A stretch of DNA of 64,000 nucleotides from Holophagae bacterium (GTDB taxonomy: Bacteria; Acidobacteriota; Holophagae; Acanthopleuribacterales; Acanthopleuribacteraceae), in NCBI GenBank assembly GCA_029263455.1, contig JAJCXM010000038.1, positions 1 to 64,000 of the forward strand, written 5' to 3'. Under the pieces are notes generated by a model. That model saw only the letters and a program-made list of their open reading frames with translations. It ran no database searches and had not been told where the DNA came from. The translations under genes were made by a program, and so were the position numbers. Shown one piece after another: positions 33,934-42,988 of this stretch. Numbering within the stretch: the first letter of the stretch is position 1; the number at the start of each line of letters is the position of its first letter.

Positions 33934-36033
33934 ATGAATCGATTACTGGCAATAACCGCGACATTGGTAGGAATACTTATCATTTTTGAAGGTTGTGGTC
34001 AAAGTAACCATGGTTATAAAGGGGTTCCTGTCATTTTTATTACCGTTGACACGTTGAGGTCCGACCATTTACCGGCGTACGGCTATCAGGGCGTTGAAAC
34101 ACCTCATATCGACGCTTTTGCCGAAGAGTCAGTGCTGTTTGAGCATGTTTATGCGCACACGCCGCTAACCTTGCCGTCCCATGCGTCGATGATGACGGGT
34201 ATGTGGCCGCCCTTTCATGGGGTCCGAGACAATTTTGGTTTCAAAGTGGACGAAGCCAAAATAACGCTCGCTGAGCACTTGAAAGCGGCAGGCTATCGAA
34301 CCGGTGCCGTGGTTTCCTCCATGGTGCTTAGACAGTCAACTGGCATGGAACAGGGCTTCGATTATTATGACGATCAAATCAAACGCAGTAGTCGAACTGG
34401 CATTGTGAATTTTGCAGAACGTTTAGGAGAAGACAGCCTTGAGTTAGCGGAGAATTGGATAAACGGTCAACAAGATGCATCTTTTATGATGTGGCTACAT
34501 TTATATGATCCTCACGCGCCCTATACGGCACCGCCTCCGTACGATCAGGTAACTTTGGACTACGATGGTGAAATTGCCTACGTTGATGCTTTGCTTGGTC
34601 GCCTTTTTGAGACCTTAAAGAGTAAGGACTTCTACGATCAGGCCATCATCGTTCTGACATCGGACCACGGCGAAGGTTTAGGGGAGCATGGCGAAGAGCA
34701 ACACGGCTTACTTGTGTACCGAGAATCATTACAGGTGCCTTTGTTGATTAAATTGCCGGCGGGAAAACGAGCTGGTACCAGGCTCAAACAAGCGGCTGGA
34801 TTGGCGGACGTTGCGCCCACTCTGTGCGCGTTGATGGGATTGCAGGCCATCGGTGATGGGGTTGATCTTTTTGCTCAGAACTCGGACAAGCGCATGATCT
34901 ATTCTGAATCATTAAATGCAAAGATCAACTTTGGCTGGTTCCAGCAGCAGTCGGTCATCAGGAATAATCAGCACTTCATACGCGGCGATGGCGACAAACT
35001 ATTCGATATGCATGTTGATCCCAAGGAAACATCTGATTTGCTGCCAGCTGAACCTGTTCCAAGCCAATTCGTGGATCTACTTAGCGAAATAGGACAGGGC
35101 GAACTTCAGCAGGCAGAAATAAGCGAAGAGGACGCAGCTCTTTTACAGTCTTTGGGCTATGTTGGTGGCTTTGCAACTGATGAATCGGCTCAGGATCTGT
35201 CGGAGACTGATTTTCTCAAGGTGTTCAACCTCGTAGGCGAATGCAATATGCGTTTGAACCAAGGCGAGTATGCCACCGTAGAGAAACTGCTGTCGCCGAT
35301 TGTAAAAAGATTTCCAGCCATGATAGATGCTCGTCTTGGACTTGGGTCTGCCTTATTTAATCAAGGCAAATACCAGGATGCGGAAGCCTTGCATTTGGAG
35401 TCATTGGCCATGTCACCCACAAACTTGACCGCAATGGTTGCGCTTATTGAAACGAAACTGGCCTTGAAGAAGCGAGCAGAGGCAGAACCGCTAGTAAGAA
35501 AAGCGGTTGGCAGTGCACCGTTGCTGGGCGCACGTCAGCTACTTCCGGTCCTGAACCAATATGATCTATTTCCCTTGGCGGCAGAGATTGCTGGAGACAG
35601 CCTACAAGTTCAATCTGATTATGCCTTTGCCGAAGTGGTGTTAGCGCGATCCGCCATGTTCCAGTCCGATTTTGGGACTGCGGTCACAAATCTGCAAAGA
35701 GCGGAAGAAATGAATTCAAATACGCCAGATCCGTTCGTGGCGGCGGTCATCCAACACACATACGCGGATATAGCCGCGCGACAGGGTCAAACACAGGATG
35801 CGGTTCGTTATTTCTCGGCAGCTCTCGCCCTTGACCCAAACCATCAGCCATCAAGGACGGGATTGAGTTTGTTGTACTTCAGCATAGATGAGCCGCAATT
35901 GGCTCTTTCAAATCTAGACGAATGGTTGCAGCAGTTTCCAACGAACACAAATTTTACAAAAGCAGCGCAACTATGTGAAGTGGTTGGTTTCACTAAAGGA
36001 GCACAGCACTATCGCGACCAAGCCAATCGTTAA
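33934..36033 (+). CDS. Lipoprotein of the sulfatase/alkaline phosphatase superfamily with C-terminal TPRs
   Basis: 699 aa from ATG 33934 (GGAG five bases upstream; ATG 33931 is too close). Lipobox FEGC gives a lipidated Cys21. The sulfatase-like core has VIFITVDTLRSDH (metal Asp39), TPLTLPSHASMMTG and LTSDHGEGLGEHGEE. Formylglycine sulfatases have C/S-x-P-x-R at the second motif. Here it is T79-L-P-S-H83, so the nucleophile would be Thr and no FGly can form. Phosphodiesterase, phosphotransferase or non-sulfatase hydrolase activity is more likely. Residues ~430-690 are TPR repeats (LGLGSALFNQGKYQDAEALHLE; AVRYFSAALALDPNHQ). It diverges from the TPR-FG-GAP fusion. Confidence 0.88.
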   Translation: MNRLLAITATLVGILIIFEGCGQSNHGYKGVPVIFITVDTLRSDHLPAYGYQGVETPHIDAFAEESVLFEHVYAHTPLTLPSHASMMTGMWPPFHGVRDNFGFKVDEAKITLAEHLKAAGYRTGAVVSSMVLRQSTGMEQGFDYYDDQIKRSSRTGIVNFAERLGEDSLELAENWINGQQDASFMMWLHLYDPHAPYTAPPPYDQVTLDYDGEIAYVDALLGRLFETLKSKDFYDQAIIVLTSDHGEGLGEHGEEQHGLLVYRESLQVPLLIKLPAGKRAGTRLKQAAGLADVAPTLCALMGLQAIGDGVDLFAQNSDKRMIYSESLNAKINFGWFQQQSVIRNNQHFIRGDGDKLFDMHVDPKETSDLLPAEPVPSQFVDLLSEIGQGELQQAEISEEDAALLQSLGYVGGFATDESAQDLSETDFLKVFNLVGECNMRLNQGEYATVEKLLSPIVKRFPAMIDARLGLGSALFNQGKYQDAEALHLESLAMSPTNLTAMVALIETKLALKKRAEAEPLVRKAVGSAPLLGARQLLPVLNQYDLFPLAAEIAGDSLQVQSDYAFAEVVLARSAMFQSDFGTAVTNLQRAEEMNSNTPDPFVAAVIQHTYADIAARQGQTQDAVRYFSAALALDPNHQPSRTGLSLLYFSIDEPQLALSNLDEWLQQFPTNTNFTKAAQLCEVVGFTKGAQHYRDQANR

Positions 36034-36394
36034 TGTTTTTTAAGCGAATGTTGAGCTTGCGATAGCCGTTACTAAGAATTAATTAGATTAATTAAGGATA
36101 GTGACTCAAAAAATTGTAAATATGACCAAATCCCCAAGTCTTTGAATCCAATTCATTGAATGACGTGTGTCTGAATGCATGCACGAATTTTGTTAACTCT
36201 TGTAAGTAGGAGTAAATTAAAGACTTTTCATTCAGGGCACGGTTGGCATAGAATTTGTTCTACACAGTGTCACCTGACATGCAGTTACTCAGACATGAGA
36301 AAGTTAGTTTTACGTGTGTAACGAAGAACGAAGCTAAAAATCATGCTGTTGCATGCGGTGATCTTACGGCTTACGTAATTTAGGAGTAACGTTC
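36034..36394 (+). other. 361-nt non-coding region upstream of the Oar-like receptor gene
   Basis: No credible gene is seen. The region is AT-rich and holds ATTAATTAGATTAATTAA, a possible weak promoter (TTGTTA, 17-bp spacer, TAAATT near 36188-36216), and a small CATGC-TGTT-GCATG stem. AGGAG precedes the receptor ATG. A long leader before a heavily codon-biased gene suggests regulated, strong expression. Confidence 0.4.
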
Positions 36395-39300
36395 ATGAGA
36401 CCTAATCGAAGTATCTGGGCTGGCTTGCTCGCGTTCCTTATTTTGGGAGCGGGATCTCTCGCGTTTGCACAGCAAACGTCCAGCATTCATGGCTCCGTCG
36501 TTGACGGAAACGGCGACGCTTTGCCAGGCGTAGTAATTACAATTGAATCCCCCAACATGCAGGGTTCACGTTCAGCAACAACTACCGCCAACGGCGAGTT
36601 CTTATTCCGGCTTTTGATTCCCGGTGACTATACAGTTACTGGCACCATGCCCGGAATGCAAACAAACAAAACTATCGTAGGTTTGGGCTTAGGCCAAACC
36701 TCAAAACCGCGTTTGACATTACAGCCGGAAGCAACCTCTGAAGAGTTGGTTGTTACCGCAAGTGTTGACCCGGTACTCGACACCACTGACGTGGTGGCTA
36801 ACTTTGACGCCAAATTCGTCGACAGTATCGCTTCCGGACGTAATATCCGCGATCGCGCTTTGTTGGCTCCTGGCACGACTCAAAGTGGTGTAAACGGCAG
36901 TGTATCCATTTCTGGTGCACAAACCTTTGAAAACTCTTACCTGCTTGACGGTGGTAGCGTTAACTTCGACAACGTTCGTGGTAGCGCAAGTTTCATCGTC
37001 ATCCCTGACGCGATTCAAGAAACTAGTATTTCTTCTGCCTCTGTATCTGCAGAGTTCGGTCAGTTCACGGGTGGTTTAGTTAACAGCATCACTAAATCTG
37101 GTGGTAACTCATTCTCAGGTGTATTGCGCTCCGCACTGCGCAACGATGACTGGGTAGGTACAACACCTTTGGAAGATGAGACCAACGTCGCTCGTGCAGA
37201 TCAAATCGTTCGCACCGACTCGGTCACCTTTGGTGGTCCGATCATGAAAGATCGTATCTGGTTCCACCTTAGTGCTTCACGTCTTCGTAGTTCACAGCCC
37301 GGTCAGTTGATCGCTGGTGTGCCTTTAACAGATGCAGAAGCGATGGACCTCGGTTTACCTACTGGCCAAACGGCTCCTGGTGTTCGTGCGGTTGATTCTT
37401 CTCGCGATAACGACAAAATTAACTTTAAATTGACCGGTAAGATTGCTGAAGGTCATGAGTTGGTTGTGTCATATGCAGACGAAACAGACAATTCATTAAA
37501 CGATACATCTCGCGGTCCTTTGGGTATCAATGCTGCTTTAACGAACAATGTTCCTGAAGAAGCGTTGTCCATCAACTATCGCGGTATCATTACTCCAGCC
37601 TTTACGGTTGAACTGTTGTATACCGAAAAGAAAGCAACATTTGAGGGTTCGGGCGCAAGCATCGACTCTGACCTCCGCTTGACCAATACCGTTTTGCGTG
37701 ATCGCAACTTCGGTGGTCGATTCGGATCTGAAGTTCTGGCTTCTCCAACCGATGAAAATCGTGACAACGATTCTATTCAATTGAAGGCTTCTTACTTCTT
37801 GACTACAAACAACATGGGGTCACATGACTTCGTGTTTGGTATTCAAGATCAAACCGATGCTCGTATGGGTAACAATCACCAGTCCGCTTCAGGTTGGGAA
37901 TTCTGGGATGTCTATCCAATTTGGGGTAGTGCTGGCCAATTGGAACCAACTGCCGTTTACGGCGGTGGCGGTCCTAACACATTGCCTACACAGTTGATTT
38001 GGTGGCCTATTGTTAACGAATCTATTGGTAGTGATTTCAACACCAAATCTGCATTCGTTAATGACCGCTGGTCTTTCAACAACAACTTCTCATTCAACTT
38101 AGGTCTTCGTTACGACGAAAACAAAGCTACTGCTGAAGATGGCAAGCCTGTATCTAACTCTGATGCACTTAGCCCTCGCGTCGCCATGGAATATGACTTG
38201 CGCGGCGATGGCAAGCATCGCTTCACAGCGAGCTATGCTGAGTATGTGGCTCGTCTGAACGATGCCGGTCAGCAAGCTTCTACCGCTGGTAGCCCAAGCT
38301 ATGCAGTTTGGTACTACTACGGTCCAACGACAACCAATCTTGCTGATGTATTCGCATGGATTGGCGAAAACAACGGCGGCAACGCCAACTCAACGGTTGA
38401 TCCTTTTGCCAATGACTTTTGGCAAACGGCTCCTTTCACCAACATCAACACATCTCCGGATCCAGCCAACGTCATCACGACCGTTGACCCTGGTTTGGCT
38501 TCACCTAACTCTGAAGAAATCCGCATTGGCTATAGCACGCGCTTCAACAAGGGTTTCTTGAAAGCCGACATCATTCAACGCGACTATGGCGATTTCTATG
38601 CTACTCACTTGTTCCAAGAGAGTGCTGATCCGTCTATCTTTGGTGTGACTCCTGCCGGTACGGATCGTCGTTTGTTGACGAACGATAGTTCTAACTACGA
38701 ACGTACGTACAACGCGGTTCAAATCCAAGGTAACTATAAAGTATCTGATAACTTCAACCTAGTAGGTAACTACACATGGTCGCAGTCGATTGGTAACTTT
38801 ATTGGTGAAACTGAAGGTCAAGCGGCTGTCTCTGGCTCGTCAACCACCTTCTACCCTGAGTACAACGCGTTTGCAGCACGTAACCCGCGCGGCTACCTCG
38901 ATGGTGACCAACGTCATATCGGACGTATCTTCGCGATTTACGATCTCAGCACGCGTTTTGGTGACTTCAACTTCAGCGCAACGGAGCGTTTCGAATCAGG
39001 TGCTGCTTACAGTGCCGCATTCACCGTAAACTTCCGTAGCGATCCAGCTGCTTGGGGCATGCCTCTCCGCAGCGATCTGTCTTATGCCAGCCCTGGCACC
39101 ACCACCACCTACTTCGTAGATGGTAAGCGTGGCCAGTATAATGGCGAAGACATGACTCAAACTGACCTGGGCGTTAACTATTCGTTAAAGCTCTGGAAGA
39201 TTGAGTTGTTTGCTGAGTTGAACTTGTTCAACGTCTTCGACGAAGATGCAGCTGTATACCCAAACAACGGTTGGACAAATACGACCGTCCGTTCCACCGG

Positions 39301-39457
39301 CACACCTTTCGATGTGTTTAACGAAACTCCAGTTGAAGGCGTTCACTACACCTTCGATCCAGGTTTCGGAACTCCGCTTGAAGGTAACGGTGTAACTGGT
39401 AACAGTGCTTATCAAAGACCATTCACATACACACTCGATTTAGGTATTCGCTTCTAA
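36395..39457 (+). CDS. Oar-like TonB-dependent outer-membrane receptor
   Basis: 1020 aa with signal peptide (WAGLLAFLILGAGSLAFAQ). Residues ~29-112 form a carboxypeptidase-regulatory-like domain (IHGSVVDGNGDALPGVVITI). The plug follows with LVVTASVDPVLDTTDV and FENSYLLDGGSVNFDNV. The long beta-barrel ends in aromatic YTLDLGIRF, a typical outer-membrane C-terminus. Oar-like receptors are expanded in Acidobacteriota and Myxococcota and take up polymers or export signals; the ligand is unknown. Codon choice (GGT, AAC, GAC, TTC, CGT) is strongly biased compared with its neighbours, implying high expression. It is monocistronic, ending in a strong terminator. Confidence 0.9.
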   Translation: MRPNRSIWAGLLAFLILGAGSLAFAQQTSSIHGSVVDGNGDALPGVVITIESPNMQGSRSATTTANGEFLFRLLIPGDYTVTGTMPGMQTNKTIVGLGLGQTSKPRLTLQPEATSEELVVTASVDPVLDTTDVVANFDAKFVDSIASGRNIRDRALLAPGTTQSGVNGSVSISGAQTFENSYLLDGGSVNFDNVRGSASFIVIPDAIQETSISSASVSAEFGQFTGGLVNSITKSGGNSFSGVLRSALRNDDWVGTTPLEDETNVARADQIVRTDSVTFGGPIMKDRIWFHLSASRLRSSQPGQLIAGVPLTDAEAMDLGLPTGQTAPGVRAVDSSRDNDKINFKLTGKIAEGHELVVSYADETDNSLNDTSRGPLGINAALTNNVPEEALSINYRGIITPAFTVELLYTEKKATFEGSGASIDSDLRLTNTVLRDRNFGGRFGSEVLASPTDENRDNDSIQLKASYFLTTNNMGSHDFVFGIQDQTDARMGNNHQSASGWEFWDVYPIWGSAGQLEPTAVYGGGGPNTLPTQLIWWPIVNESIGSDFNTKSAFVNDRWSFNNNFSFNLGLRYDENKATAEDGKPVSNSDALSPRVAMEYDLRGDGKHRFTASYAEYVARLNDAGQQASTAGSPSYAVWYYYGPTTTNLADVFAWIGENNGGNANSTVDPFANDFWQTAPFTNINTSPDPANVITTVDPGLASPNSEEIRIGYSTRFNKGFLKADIIQRDYGDFYATHLFQESADPSIFGVTPAGTDRRLLTNDSSNYERTYNAVQIQGNYKVSDNFNLVGNYTWSQSIGNFIGETEGQAAVSGSSTTFYPEYNAFAARNPRGYLDGDQRHIGRIFAIYDLSTRFGDFNFSATERFESGAAYSAAFTVNFRSDPAAWGMPLRSDLSYASPGTTTTYFVDGKRGQYNGEDMTQTDLGVNYSLKLWKIELFAELNLFNVFDEDAAVYPNNGWTNTTVRSTGTPFDVFNETPVEGVHYTFDPGFGTPLEGNGVTGNSAYQRPFTYTLDLGIRF

Positions 39458-39483
39458 GCGAAGACCTATTCATAATCTAAGAA

Positions 39484-39509
39484 GGCCCGCGGTAACGCGG
39501 GCCTTTTTT
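39484..39509 (+). terminator. Strong intrinsic terminator of the receptor gene
   Basis: GGCCCGCG-GTAA-CGCGGGCC is a perfect 8-bp GC stem with a 4-nt loop, followed by TTTTTT. It is the clearest intrinsic terminator in the window and begins 27 nt after the receptor stop. Confidence 0.95.
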
Positions 39510-39554
39510 GTTAGTGCGTCCTCTACATCTCATGGTTGGCTAAGTGAATCGGCC

Positions 39555-39745
39555 GAAGATGAGGCTGTCGCATAACACGCTTCAAGGATCAAGAATGTGA
39601 GTCTGGCTTCCTCGGCGCGGCGTAATATGTGAAGCCTGCCAGCCAGAGGTTGTAATCCGTTTATATTCAGGTGAATACGACAAACAGGATAGTCATTCTA
39701 ACCGCTACACCGAATTATTAGGACTTATGCGGCAGCCTCGAAGAT
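39555..39745. mobile_element. MITE-like element with terminal inverted repeats and target duplication
   Basis: GAGGCTGTCGCATAA (39561-39575) and TTATGCGGCAGCCTC (39725-39739) are inverted copies matching at 14 of 15 bases. They are flanked by identical hexamers GAAGAT at 39555-39560 and 39740-39745, as a target-site duplication would be. The 179-bp element between them carries no gene. It resembles the ends of DDE-transposon relatives with GGCTGTCGCA termini; no parent element is in the window. The rest of the 39458-39877 gap outside the terminator shows nothing else. Confidence 0.75.
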
Positions 39746-39877
39746 GGCCGTGGCATGGGCCGAAAAGTGATATCAGGCCGGTACGAACGGGCCATAGACC
39801 TACCATCTTCATTTAGTCTTCATACACGCTTGCTACTTTGAACCTGTTTCTAATTGTTATTAATTAAGCGAGGACAA

Positions 39878-41461
39878 ATGTGGCTCTTATGGCTTGGCTG
39901 GATGAATATCATCGCTCAAACTGACGAGCCTTGTGTCGCTATTGCATCCGTGCGCATTGAAGCCAGAGACGTTTTTGAAGACTCGGACGATATACAGTTT
40001 TATCATCGTTGGTTTCAAGGCATTCATCGAACAACCCGTCAACGTGTCATTCAAAGAGAGCTGCTCTTTGTCTCAGGCGACTGTTTGCAGCTTGACCTGA
40101 TTCACGAAACCGAACGTAACTTAAGGGCCATGTCAATCTTGTCCGATGCGAATATTGAAATCGAATGGAGCATTGACAAGCAAAGCGTTCACCTGGTTGT
40201 CAAAACCCAAGACAGATTCACGGCACGTCTGGAAATGAGCTATAGCCGCAAGGGTGGCCTGAATCGATTGCGCTATAGCGCCGGTGAAAAGAATTTACTT
40301 GGCCTGGGTATTGACGTCCACTACAGCAACTCTTCTCGGTCTGATGGTAGTGATGTAGAAAGAGTCGTTCTAGCAAGTCCAAGAGTCTTTGATTTGTTCT
40401 TACTCAAAGGGAGTTACTCCCATACCGATGAAGGTACATTTCGAGAGTTAAGTGTTAAGAAACCATTTTGGGATTTAAACGATAGGGACGCATTTTCGTT
40501 GACCTACTGGGGCGATCACACCAAAGCGGATTATTATGAAGACGGAGGCGAATCGACCGAGATACCAATTGTGGACGATCTTGTTAAAGGAGTTTGGTCC
40601 CGTGAACTGGGAGAGCCGCAATTTTCGAAGCGGACTGAATTAGAGATTGGTTTTCAACAAACCGCTTATCAACCCGTTCCCGGAATTGATATTCCACCGG
40701 CGACAGATAATCAGTTCCTGGGATTCACTTTTGCTTGGAATCGTCGCAAGCGGTTCTTGGAAGTAACGGGTGTCGACTCTCTGAGAAAAGTTGAGGATAT
40801 TGCGGAACACCATCGGGTAGCAATAGGATTTGAAAACAATTGGCGCACACGCGACGAAACTAAGGAAGTGCATCAAACGTGGCGCTTCGAGATGGCACAT
40901 GTGGCCTTACCCAGAGATTGGTTGCTTATTGGCACTGGAATATCGGCGAAGAGCCGTACTTTTATGTCCGATCAAAAATCACTTAATACATCTATGTACG
41001 TGCACAATTATGTCTTTCTGCCTAAGCGTCAGAGCTTTGTTGTCGGGGTTGCCTATGATTACAGCTACACCCTTGATGATTTGTATTTGCCTATCTTCTT
41101 GGGAGAGGATACCGGGCTTCGCGGCTACCCTGCATTTTCAATAACCGGTAACAAACGTCTCTTGATCAATGTGGAGCACCGTTGGATCTTCCCGTGGCAG
41201 ACACAAAATACGACATGGGGACAAGTCGTATTCTTTGATAGTGGCTCAGCTTGGAAGCCGGGAGAAGCCATGAAATTGTCAAAAATGCATTCTAGTGTAG
41301 GCTGGGGTGTGAGGTTGGACATGCCATCGATGTTTGGCAGCAAAATTTTCCGGGTCGATTTTGCCCACGGATTTGAGGGCGAGTCGTTGTCAATTTCGGC
41401 GTCGGTAGGCCATATTTTCAAACACAACCAAGTGAATCGCGGCTTTGATCGCGACTATTAG
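39878..41461 (+). CDS. Omp85-superfamily (BamA/TamA-like) outer-membrane beta-barrel protein
   Basis: 527 aa from ATG 39878 (GAGGAC upstream), with a short signal-like start (WLLWLGWMNIIAQ). Residues ~20-115 resemble one or two POTRA-like units (VRIEARDVFED...TERNLRAMSILSDANIEIEWSI). The rest is a beta-barrel with the loop-6 motif GLRGYPAF (L414-Y417) and NVEHRWIFPW next to it, the signature of Omp85 surface-antigen proteins. It ends in aromatic residues but not in a canonical terminal F. BamA is ~800 aa with five POTRAs, so this is a short paralogue, perhaps dedicated to secretion or assembly of nearby surface proteins (inference). Confidence 0.8.
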   Translation: MWLLWLGWMNIIAQTDEPCVAIASVRIEARDVFEDSDDIQFYHRWFQGIHRTTRQRVIQRELLFVSGDCLQLDLIHETERNLRAMSILSDANIEIEWSIDKQSVHLVVKTQDRFTARLEMSYSRKGGLNRLRYSAGEKNLLGLGIDVHYSNSSRSDGSDVERVVLASPRVFDLFLLKGSYSHTDEGTFRELSVKKPFWDLNDRDAFSLTYWGDHTKADYYEDGGESTEIPIVDDLVKGVWSRELGEPQFSKRTELEIGFQQTAYQPVPGIDIPPATDNQFLGFTFAWNRRKRFLEVTGVDSLRKVEDIAEHHRVAIGFENNWRTRDETKEVHQTWRFEMAHVALPRDWLLIGTGISAKSRTFMSDQKSLNTSMYVHNYVFLPKRQSFVVGVAYDYSYTLDDLYLPIFLGEDTGLRGYPAFSITGNKRLLINVEHRWIFPWQTQNTTWGQVVFFDSGSAWKPGEAMKLSKMHSSVGWGVRLDMPSMFGSKIFRVDFAHGFEGESLSISASVGHIFKHNQVNRGFDRDY

Positions 41462-41616
41462 CTATGGCTGATTGCGACCGACGACGCACATGTAAAAAAA
41501 CAAGTTAGTCTGTTTTACTACACATCATGGGCATTCTTCTTGCGTAGGTAGTCATCAATACTCTGGTTATTTGTGGCTAGCGAAGGCCAGCTGAATCTTG
41601 GTGAGCGAGGGATGTT

Positions 41617-42948
41617 GTGTTCTTAACTTTGTTGCTGTGGTCTAACTTTATTGATGATGTTCCAGACGTGATTGACAGTATGAAGGTTGAGTACGTTCTC
41701 ATTGATGTCTTTGCTCATGATCGTGAGGGTACGCCCGTGTTTGACCTTACTAAGGAAGACTTTGAAGTGAAGGAGGGTAGGAAGAACGTTGATATCGAGC
41801 TCTTTGATACGGTTGATTACCGTTTTGCGCCGTCACCTCAAGAATTTCAAGCGTTACGCCAAGAAGCCGAATCACCTGATGAGGTTCAGGTCCATCCACA
41901 AACTGTTATTCTGGTGCTTGAGTTCGGCACCGCAGAGATCAATCAGATACGTTCAACCATGGACCAATTGACGTCCTATTTTAAGGATCTCAAAGTCAGG
42001 CCCAATGTTAACTTTTATGCCATTAGTTTGGACCACGGTCAAATAACGCTGGATTTCACCAATCAACCACAATCCGTATACCAGAGTTTGGTGTCGTATG
42101 AAGAGAAAGTCATGAAAGATCCTGGCGGCAACCTGATGATGACTCGGGAAACAAAACTAGGTTATCTGGAAACGCAGCTGAATGACTGCCTTAGACACAT
42201 TACAGGGGCACAGGATGCCGACAATGTTTTTCTAGAAGTCGGTGGGTCCAAGGTTAGGGAATACAACGATTGCATCACGGCCGCCCATGATCAGTTCATG
42301 AATCTACAGGCTCACCAGAGCAAAAATGTCTTGAAGGCATTAGAAAGATTATCAGCGGCCTTTGTTCGCGTTCCTGGTATGAAGAGTATGTACTTTATTT
42401 CTCCTGGCTTCACTTTAAAGCCTGGTAGGGAAGCTGCGTCATTATCGCAGAGCTATGCGGATCGTTTTAAATCTGGCACCTTTACGTCGTCCAATCAAAG
42501 CCAGGACACGCCGCCTTCGCCCGCCCGTATAAGCAGTTCGAATCTCACCAATGAATTCCGTCGTATCATCCATGCAGCTACCGCAAATCGTTTGGTTTTT
42601 CACACCTTTCGTTTTGGTGGACAGAACTCATTTGATCGATTAGGCGCCGATCAAGGCGTCGCAGGGTTGAACGAAGACACGGCGTTCCACTTTGACATAT
42701 TTAGCGAAGAAATGAATCAGGGATTGAGCCACCTTTCCAGCACAACGGGTGGCAGCTTTATGCCTGAAGGTTCGTTGGCTGTGCAGATCCAAAAAGTGAT
42801 TGATGGCCACAGTTTTCATTACGTCGTTGGTTACAACAAGCCAAAAGGTAGTAAGCGTTTTCGCAACGTAACCATTAAGTGCAAACGCGATGGCGTTAAC
42901 TTAAGCCACCGCAGTGGCTATTTTCCCGACCCTAAGAAAGCGAAATAG
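41617..42948 (+). CDS. VWFA-related 'Acidobacterial domain' protein
   Basis: 443 aa from GTG 41617, with GAGGG upstream. The N-terminal segment EYVLIDVFAHDREGTPVFDLTKEDFEVKEG is the hallmark of the VWFA-related Acidobacterial family (TIGR03436). VILVLEFGTAEINQIRSTMDQLTSYF is the degenerate VWA core; its MIDAS is not canonical. The C-terminus has HYVVGYNKPKG...FRNVTIKCKRDGVNLSHRSGYF. Function is unknown; it is exported in family members. Its presence is the strongest taxonomic hint in the window. It converges with the ASPIC/TPR operon (40-nt gap). Confidence 0.85.
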   Translation: MFLTLLLWSNFIDDVPDVIDSMKVEYVLIDVFAHDREGTPVFDLTKEDFEVKEGRKNVDIELFDTVDYRFAPSPQEFQALRQEAESPDEVQVHPQTVILVLEFGTAEINQIRSTMDQLTSYFKDLKVRPNVNFYAISLDHGQITLDFTNQPQSVYQSLVSYEEKVMKDPGGNLMMTRETKLGYLETQLNDCLRHITGAQDADNVFLEVGGSKVREYNDCITAAHDQFMNLQAHQSKNVLKALERLSAAFVRVPGMKSMYFISPGFTLKPGREAASLSQSYADRFKSGTFTSSNQSQDTPPSPARISSSNLTNEFRRIIHAATANRLVFHTFRFGGQNSFDRLGADQGVAGLNEDTAFHFDIFSEEMNQGLSHLSSTTGGSFMPEGSLAVQIQKVIDGHSFHYVVGYNKPKGSKRFRNVTIKCKRDGVNLSHRSGYFPDPKKAK

Positions 42949-42988
42949 GTATCGTTCGTTTCATGTGCTAGGAACAGCAAGTTTCTTG

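Noticed and set aside
36240-36270. Sigma-54-like site upstream of the Oar-like receptor
   Set aside because: TTGGCAT...TTTGTT has the -24 GG but lacks the -12 GC of the consensus, so it is not reported as a promoter.
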